Origin: Acidobacteriota bacterium
GTDB lineage: Bacteria; Acidobacteriota; Thermoanaerobaculia; UBA5066
DNA: 64,000 nt
NCBI GenBank assembly: GCA_016716715.1
Contig: JADJVE010000001.1
Coordinates: 496,001 to 560,000 of the forward strand
Direction of reading: 5' to 3'
Shown here one piece after another: positions 59,460 to 64,000 of the stretch (its first letter is position 1; every line of letters begins with the position of its first letter). Under the pieces are notes generated by a model. The model searched no databases. It was given only the letters and a program-made list of their open reading frames with translations, and was not told the DNA's origin. The position numbers and the translations under genes were made by a program.

Positions 59460-60836
59460 TCAGTCCTTCTGGAACGCCCAGCGGAAGATCTCGGGCAGCG
59501 TCGGCTTCTTGCCGTACATGAGGATGCCCACGCGGTAGACCCGTCCCGCGAACCACGCGACGGCCCAGATCGTCAGGACGAGGATCGTGACGGAGACGCC
59601 GATCTGCCAGAGCGGTGGCGTCTGCACGCTGATGCGCATGAACATCATGAGCGGCGCCGTGAACGGGAAGAACGAGAGCACCGTCGCGAGGCGGCCGTTC
59701 GGCTGGTTGAACGCGAAGAACCACGTCGTCGACGTGAGGATGAGCATCATGCCGGGGATCATCACGAACTGCTGCGCCTCCTGCTCCGTGTTGAACGGGG
59801 CCGAGAGCGCGGCGTAGAGAGACGCGTACAGGAAGTAGCCGAGCACGAAGAAGAGGACGAACGCGCCGATCGTCGCGACCGGGATGTGGGGGAGCCCCTC
59901 GCCCATGCCGGCGAGCGCGGCGACGCCCGGCAGCGTGATCGCGATCGCGAGGGTGGCCCACACGGTGTATTGCGTGAGGCCGACGAGCCCGATCCCGAGG
60001 ATCTTTCCGAGCATGAGCGTCGTCGGCCGGATCGACGAGACGATGACCTCGACGATGCGGTTGTTCTTCTCCTCGAGGACGCCGCGCATGATGTAGGCGC
60101 CGTACACGAAGATCGAGATGTAGATCAGGAAGAAGAACGTCGCCGAGATCGCGAGGTTCATTCCGACGTTTTTGCCGCTCTCGCCGCTCTCGACCTCCTT
60201 CGCCTCGTGCGGCTCGAGGTCGACGCGCAGGCGCGCGGCCTCGTAGACCTTCGGGTCGACGCCCTTGTCCTTGAGGCGCTCCTTCGTCGCGGCCCGCGAC
60301 AGGAGGCTCGCGATCTGCTCGCGCATGACGACCTCCGCCTTCACGCTCTGGGCGCGCCACTCGGCGTGGCCCGTCTCGAGCGTCTTCGGCGTCAGGACGA
60401 TGTAGGCCTTGATCTTCTCGGACTGGACGTCCTTGTTGAGCCGCGTGCGGACGTCGGGCAGCGTCTCGGGCGTCGCGTCCACCTTGAAGAGGTCGAGCTG
60501 CGTCGCGATCTTCTGGCTGCGGCTCTCGTTCATCTTCTCGGTGACGGACTTCTCGTCGACCTTCGTCGTCGTCGCCTTCTCTTCCTTATTCGGCTTCTCG
60601 GCGTCCCCGTCCGACGGCCGCGCCTTGTACTCGGCGACGAGCGGCTCGTAGAGGCGGCCGGAAAGGTCGACGACGGCGATCCGGCCCTTCGCGACGAGCG
60701 TCCTGGTCAGCGCGACCTGGATGAAGATCATGCCGAGGCCGAGCGTCGGGATCAGGAATGTCGCGACCCAGAATGCCTTCCCGCGCACCTGCTGGAGGTA
60801 CTCGCGCTTGATGACGGCGACAAGCTTGGAATCCAT
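59460..60836 (-). CDS. ABC-2 type exporter permease (NatB-like)
   Basis: 458 residues from the ATG at 60836, 2 bases after the ATPase stop. Span about 22-45, then a long extracytoplasmic loop to about 225 (Lys/Glu-rich, including KPNKEEKATTTKVDEKSVT), then five further spans from about 228 (AISATFFFLIYISIFVYGAY) with EEKNNRIVEVIVSSIRPTTL, a signature of NatB/YhaP-type permeases. Exports an unknown substrate, for example Na+, a peptide or a lipid. Confidence 0.9.
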   Translation of the reverse strand: MDSKLVAVIKREYLQQVRGKAFWVATFLIPTLGLGMIFIQVALTRTLVAKGRIAVVDLSGRLYEPLVAEYKARPSDGDAEKPNKEEKATTTKVDEKSVTEKMNESRSQKIATQLDLFKVDATPETLPDVRTRLNKDVQSEKIKAYIVLTPKTLETGHAEWRAQSVKAEVVMREQIASLLSRAATKERLKDKGVDPKVYEAARLRVDLEPHEAKEVESGESGKNVGMNLAISATFFFLIYISIFVYGAYIMRGVLEEKNNRIVEVIVSSIRPTTLMLGKILGIGLVGLTQYTVWATLAIAITLPGVAALAGMGEGLPHIPVATIGAFVLFFVLGYFLYASLYAALSAPFNTEQEAQQFVMIPGMMLILTSTTWFFAFNQPNGRLATVLSFFPFTAPLMMFMRISVQTPPLWQIGVSVTILVLTIWAVAWFAGRVYRVGILMYGKKPTLPEIFRWAFQKD

Positions 60837-60838
60837 GG

Positions 60839-61624
60839 CTACTTCAGCTCCTCGGCGGTCGGCGCCTGAAGACCCGACTCCTGGACGCACTTGATGAAGA
60901 TGTTCTCGAGCTCGGGCTCGGGCTCGACGGGCGGCGGCAGCGGGACGCGGCCCCGGTAGGAGATCTTGATCTCCTTGACCGTGCCGTCCAGGAGCTTCTG
61001 CGCGCGGTAGAGGAGCGCGATCCTCTCGCAGAGGCGCTCGGCCTGCTCGAGGACGTGCGTCGAGAAGACCACCGTCTTGCCCTGCTTCTTGAACGCGGTC
61101 AGGAAGTCCTTCACGAGGACGACGTTGATCGGATCGAGGCCGCTGAACGGCTCGTCGAGGATGAGGATCTCCGGGTCGTGGACGATCGTCCCGAGGAACT
61201 GGACCTTCTGCTGCATGCCCTTGCTGAGCTCCTCGGTCTTCTTCTGGAGCCACGGGCGCAGGTCCATCGAGTCGATCCACGGCGAAAGGCGTTTCATCGC
61301 GGTCGCCTTGTCGACGCTCTTGATCGCGGCGAAGAACAGCAGCTGGTCGATGACCTTCATCTTCCGATAGAGGCCGCGCTCCTCGGGCAGATAGCCGATC
61401 CGCTCCTGGAGCTTCTCGTTCATCACCTCGCCGAGGACGCGGATCTCGCCCTCGTCCGGCTTCGTGATGTTCATGATCATGCGGATCGTCGTCGTCTTGC
61501 CGGCGCCGTTCGGGCCGAGGAGGCCGAACGTCACGCCGTGGGGGATCTCGAGGTCGAGCTTGTTCACGGCCGTGAACTTGCCGAAGCGCTTCACGACACC
61601 GTGGAGCGAGATCGCGGCGGTCAT
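60839..61624 (-). CDS. ABC transporter ATPase (NatA-like)
   Basis: 261 residues from the ATG at 61624, with GGAGGAAAAG upstream; a longer frame across 61,789 overlaps the tRNA region and is not used. Walker A GPNGAGKTTTIRM (37-44), Q-loop region YLPEERGLYRKM, signature LSKGMQQKV (Lys for the second Gly), Walker B ILILDEPFSGLDP and H-loop STHVLEQAE. C-terminal 40 residues Pro/Glu-rich. It forms an exporter with the permease that follows in the operon. First gene of the pair, divergent from tRNA-Arg. Confidence 0.94.
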   Translation of the reverse strand: MTAAISLHGVVKRFGKFTAVNKLDLEIPHGVTFGLLGPNGAGKTTTIRMIMNITKPDEGEIRVLGEVMNEKLQERIGYLPEERGLYRKMKVIDQLLFFAAIKSVDKATAMKRLSPWIDSMDLRPWLQKKTEELSKGMQQKVQFLGTIVHDPEILILDEPFSGLDPINVVLVKDFLTAFKKQGKTVVFSTHVLEQAERLCERIALLYRAQKLLDGTVKEIKISYRGRVPLPPPVEPEPELENIFIKCVQESGLQAPTAEELK

Positions 61625-61730
61625 GGAATTCTTTTCCTCCTGCGAGAAGCCGGAGAGATATACGGGCGGGCGAGGGTGAAGTTTAGGTCCGCGGGAGACG
61701 GCGCCGCTAAACGCCCTTTCCGGCAGGGAC

Positions 61731-61759
61731 TTGCGCCGCGCCCCGGAGTTCGCTATGGT
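61731..61759 (+). promoter_or_regulatory. Promoter of tRNA-Arg(ACG)
   Basis: TTGCGC (61731-61736) and TATGGT (61754-61759) with a 17-base spacer. Transcription should begin near 61766, giving a short 5' leader before the tRNA at 61782. Confidence 0.55.
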
Positions 61760-61781
61760 CCGCTGCCCGCGATCCCCGCGT

Positions 61782-61859
61782 GCGCCCATAGCTCAACTGG
61801 ACCAGAGCGTTTGACTACGGATCAAAAGGTTGGGGGTTCGAGTCCTCCTGGGCGCACCA
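61782..61859 (+). tRNA. tRNA-Arg (anticodon ACG)
   Basis: 78 bases including an encoded CCA. Acceptor GCGCCCA/TGGGCGC; D arm GCTC/GAGC; anticodon stem TTTGA/TCAAA with loop CTACGGA, anticodon ACG; T arm GGGGG/CCTCC (one G-T pair) with loop TTCGAGT; discriminator A. A34 must be deaminated to inosine to read CGC and CGA codons; a TadA gene lies 1.2 kb downstream. Confidence 0.96.
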
Positions 61860-61894
61860 CTCGATTTCACGGCAATATAGGCGTGAGGTGGCTC

Positions 61895-62464
61895 GTGAAC
61901 GGATCGCTGCGTTCGACTCTTCTGCTCTCCTCCGCCTTGCTGCTCGCGCCCGGCTGCTCGTCAGGGCCGGTCGAGGTCAAGGCCGTCCCCGAAGCCCGCG
62001 CCGACGCGGCGTGCCCCTCGGGCCCCGGCGGGCGGCTGACCGGAAACTCCTTCTCCCGGCAGAGGAACGGAAAGCTGGTTTCGGGAGCGAGCCGGCCGGT
62101 TTACCTCGATCCCGCCACCCGCTACTCGGCCGCGGTCTTTCGGGCGATCGTCGAGCATCAGAACAAGAAGAGCTTCTTCAAGGCCGAGAAGGAAAGCGGG
62201 ACGGTCGTGCCCGACCCCGCCATGCTCAAGTGCCGGCGGATCGTTCAGGCGGACGCCGAGGGCAGGTTCACGTTCACGGACGTGCCGGCCGGCTCGTACT
62301 TCGTCTCGTCGTACGTGTCGTGGATCAAGCCTGACGGGGAACACGAGTGGGTCGGGATGTGGAACCTCAGCCCCGTCGTCATTTCCGCCGACGGGAAGGC
62401 CGTCGACGTGGTCCTGAGCGGCGGCCCGGAGACGATCGCGGATCCGCCCGCGCCGCGCCGCTGA
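61895..62464 (+). CDS. Lipoprotein with carboxypeptidase-regulatory-like fold
   Basis: 189 residues from the GTG at 61895, chosen because GAGG (61885-61888) is 6 bases upstream; a GTG at 61883 in frame is also possible. Lipoprotein signal STLLLSSALLLAPGC with lipobox LAPGC, the Cys near residue 22. The mature part has one beta-sandwich unit: DPATRYSAAVFRAIVEH, later ADAEGRFTFTDVPAGSYFVS, the transthyretin/carboxypeptidase-regulatory pattern also seen in the large repeat protein at the start of the window. Function unknown. Confidence 0.75.
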   Translation: MNGSLRSTLLLSSALLLAPGCSSGPVEVKAVPEARADAACPSGPGGRLTGNSFSRQRNGKLVSGASRPVYLDPATRYSAAVFRAIVEHQNKKSFFKAEKESGTVVPDPAMLKCRRIVQADAEGRFTFTDVPAGSYFVSSYVSWIKPDGEHEWVGMWNLSPVVISADGKAVDVVLSGGPETIADPPAPRR

Positions 62465-62490
62465 TCCGGGGAGGCTCGGCTCTCCGCTCC

Positions 62491-62958
62491 TCAGCGAACG
62501 TTGCTGATCGAGTTCTTGACCGTGTCGTGCTTCGTTTTCATGATCTTCGAAACGGCCGTGTAGGAACGATTCTCGTCCTGCATCTGCCTCTGGAGCTGGA
62601 GGTACTGCAGGTTGAAGCTCATCTGCGTCTCCTGCATCTGTTTCGTCGCCTGAAGGAGCTGGTTCTGCGAGCTTCCTCCCGCCGCGGCGCCGATGGCTGA
62701 CCCGATCTTTCCAATCTCCGCAGCCTTCGCCGAAAGCTTCGCGTAGAGCGTGGAGAGCTTCTCGGCGGCCTCGCGATATTTCTGAAAGTGGCTGTCGAGG
62801 GAGGCGAGATCGGCGCCGGTCTCGCTGATGTACCGCTCGGCCGCCTGAGCGCCGCCCGCCGAAGCCTTGGGCGGGGCGGGGACTTCTGCCGCCGCCCGAC
62901 CGGAGGCGGCGCCCGCGAGCGCCATGACGACGGACACGGATCGGGCCCACTTGAACAT
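62491..62958 (-). CDS. Small secreted coiled-coil protein of unknown function
   Basis: 155 residues from the ATG at 62958, with GGAGGTG about 5 bases upstream. Signal peptide about 1-24 (GRAAA-E). The mature chain is almost entirely helical with heptad-like spacing (LDSHFQKYREAAEKLSTLYA; LLQATKQMQETQMSFNLQYL), interrupted by a Gly/Ala/Ser hinge (AIGAAAGGSSQNQ). No Cys and no domain I recognise. A periplasmic structural or chaperone-like protein is possible. Confidence 0.7.
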   Translation of the reverse strand: MFKWARSVSVVMALAGAASGRAAAEVPAPPKASAGGAQAAERYISETGADLASLDSHFQKYREAAEKLSTLYAKLSAKAAEIGKIGSAIGAAAGGSSQNQLLQATKQMQETQMSFNLQYLQLQRQMQDENRSYTAVSKIMKTKHDTVKNSISNVR

Positions 62959-63016
62959 CTCGCACCTCCGTGGCAGCTTTCCGCGACTATCGCACGCGGA
63001 GGGCGCCGGCATCCCG

Positions 63017-63022
63017 TAATCT
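63017..63022 (+). promoter_or_regulatory. -10-like TAATCT before tadA
   Basis: TAATCT ends 7 bases before the tadA GTG and there is no Shine-Dalgarno, the same arrangement as at mfd and the kinase-TPR gene. Confidence 0.4.
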
Positions 63023-63029
63023 CCGGGGC

Positions 63030-63506
63030 GTGGAGCACGCGTCCGACGTCCGTTTCATGCAGCAGGCGCTCGCCGCGGCGCGACGCGCGCCTCTCCACGC
63101 CGACGTGCCCGTCGGCGCGGTCGTCGTGAAGGACGGCGCCGTGATCTCGCGCGCGTGGAACGCGCGCGAGAAGGGCGCCGACCCGACCGCGCACGCCGAG
63201 GTCCTCGCGATCCGCAAGGCCGCCAGGAAGCTCGGCTCGTGGCGGCTCGACGGCTGCACGCTCTACGTCACGCTCGAGCCCTGCGCGATGTGCGCCGGGG
63301 CGATCGTCCTCTCCCGGCTCCCGCGCCTCGTCTACGGCGCCTCCGACCCGAAGGCGGGGTTCGTGGGCTCGCTCGGCGACCTCTGCCGCGATCCGCGCCT
63401 CAACCACCGGCCGGCCGTCACCGCCGGCGTCCTCGCGGAGGAGTGCGGGAGAATCCTCGTGGAATTCTTCCGTGAAAAACGCCGGACCGCCCGCGCCGCC
63501 CGCTGA
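63030..63506 (+). CDS. tadA: tRNA adenosine(34) deaminase TadA
   Basis: 158 residues from the GTG at 63030; the frame is open upstream but homology begins here (VRFMQQALAAARRAP). Zinc site: H55 and catalytic E57 in TAHAEVLAI, C85 and C88 in TLEPCAMCAGAIV. RLVYGASDPKAGFVGS is the usual segment after it; the substrate motif reads NARE where most TadA have NRRE or similar. Deaminates A34 of tRNA-Arg(ACG), whose gene is nearby. The zinc-ribbon gene starts inside its 3' end. Confidence 0.95.
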   Translation: MEHASDVRFMQQALAAARRAPLHADVPVGAVVVKDGAVISRAWNAREKGADPTAHAEVLAIRKAARKLGSWRLDGCTLYVTLEPCAMCAGAIVLSRLPRLVYGASDPKAGFVGSLGDLCRDPRLNHRPAVTAGVLAEECGRILVEFFREKRRTARAAR

Positions 63507-64000
63507 GAACGGATTCGAGGCCCCCGAGGCGCCCGCGCTGCGCTGTCCGTCCTGCGGGGCCGCCGTGCGCGAGGGCGACCGCGCGTGCTCGCATTGCGGG
63601 TCGCTCCTCGCGACGCGGCGCTGCATCGCGTGCTTCGCGCTCTCCCCGCGCGACGCCGAGAAGTGCGTGCGCTGCGGCGCGCTTCTGCCCGCCGAGGCGC
63701 TGAACGCCGTCCCAGGGACGTGTCCGGACTGCAAGGCGGGCTTCGTGGCGCGGCAGGCGGGAGTCGCGGGCTTCTCCGAGTGCCCGCGCTGCGGCGGGCT
63801 CTTCCTGGTTCGGGCGTCGTTCGACGCGGTCGTCAAGGATGCCGCGACGCGCGAACTGGCGCGCGCTCTTGACGCCCGCCCGGAGCGGGTCGCCCCGGAA
63901 CGCGGCTTCCGCTACCGCGCGTGCCCCGTCTGCCGGAAGTTCATGAATCGGTCGAACTTCGGCGCCGGCTCGGGCGTCATCGTGGACGTCTGCGGGCACC
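63472..64000 (+). CDS. Zinc-ribbon protein, 3' end outside the window
   Basis: 176 residues are visible from the GTG at 63472, which overlaps tadA by 35 bases; the frame is open to the window edge. Successive zinc-binding pairs: RCPSCGA/ACSHCGS, RCIACF/KCVRCGA, TCPDCKA/ECPRCGG and ACPVCRK with FMNRSNFGAGSGVIVDVCGH. The last is the zf-TFIIB (transcription-factor zinc-finger) pattern. Such proteins are widespread in environmental bacteria and of unknown function. The start is uncertain because no good ribosome site is seen. Confidence 0.75.
   Translation, partial: MKNAGPPAPPAENGFEAPEAPALRCPSCGAAVREGDRACSHCGSLLATRRCIACFALSPRDAEKCVRCGALLPAEALNAVPGTCPDCKAGFVARQAGVAGFSECPRCGGLFLVRASFDAVVKDAATRELARALDARPERVAPERGFRYRACPVCRKFMNRSNFGAGSGVIVDVCGH

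Noticed and set aside
61055..61894. An open frame leading into the lipoprotein through the ABC ATPase antisense strand and tRNA-Arg
   Set aside because: It reads through a tRNA gene; the lipoprotein signal and a GTG with a ribosome site at 61895 define the real start.
62469..62488. Possible hairpin between the lipoprotein and the small secreted protein
   Set aside because: A 7-bp stem with one G-T pair and no T-tract; plausible but not distinguishable from background in such G+C-rich DNA.

Overview
The window is about 70% G+C, with coding potential almost end to end and no gene-free stretch longer than about 200 bases. It comes from a diderm bacterium: there is a TonB-dependent receptor, several proteins with outer-membrane barrel signatures, SurA/PpiC chaperones, lipoproteins and a MurE with the DNPR motif of meso-diaminopimelate ligases. 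The many carboxypeptidase-regulatory-like and propeller-type secreted proteins, the TolB/TPR Ser/Thr kinases and the gene content around the dcw cluster suggest an uncultured Acidobacteriota (Thermoanaerobaculia-like). That placement is inference from gene style, not from a marker search.

Region by region. 1-9,050: secreted and envelope proteins (a propeller protein leaving the window, a 1,436-residue repeat protein, a putative porin, a secreted protein). 9,203-13,098 (minus): a probable respiratory operon with a nine-heme cytochrome c, a cytochrome b, a NarX-like histidine kinase and a NarL-like regulator whose frame is broken by one base. 13,187-20,662 (plus): mfd, a CHRD/FG-GAP secreted protein, a PpiC lipoprotein, and a protein joining a SurA/PpiC chaperone to an outer-membrane barrel. 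20,687-21,844 (minus): RNase D.

21,915-36,875 (plus): a division and cell-wall (dcw) cluster in the order mraZ-rsmH-ftsL-ftsI-murE-mraY-murD-ftsW-murG-murC-ftsQ-ftsA-ftsZ. It has a recognisable promoter, a four-unit MraZ operator and stop/start overlaps at most junctions from ftsL to ftsQ. murF, murB and ddl are missing from it. It is followed by an LtaS/MdoB-type sulfatase-fold membrane enzyme.

38,774-41,635 (minus): a small membrane protein, a DnaQ-type exonuclease, an RluA-type pseudouridine synthase, a SemiSWEET transporter and a Bax-inhibitor-1 protein. 41,693-49,570: DUF4920 and DUF1206 proteins, a kinase-TolB-TPR protein, a TonB receptor, an Hsp70-like protein and a PKD-type secreted protein. 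49,586-56,891 (minus): amidohydrolase, SpoIIE-type phosphatase, MscS channel, kinase-UspA fusion and metallophosphoesterase, downstream of tRNA-Glu(CUC). The kinase, channel and phosphatase look like one signalling operon. 56,997-64,000: a YchF-like GTPase, an M20 peptidase, an ABC-2 exporter pair, tRNA-Arg(ACG), a lipoprotein, a small secreted protein, tadA (whose product edits the ACG anticodon of tRNA-Arg) and the start of a zinc-ribbon protein.

Two expression themes recur. Many first genes have a TANNNT hexamer 6-9 bases before the start codon and no Shine-Dalgarno sequence, as expected of leaderless mRNAs. Inside operons, stop and start codons overlap (ATGA, GTGA, TTGA and apparently CTGA).
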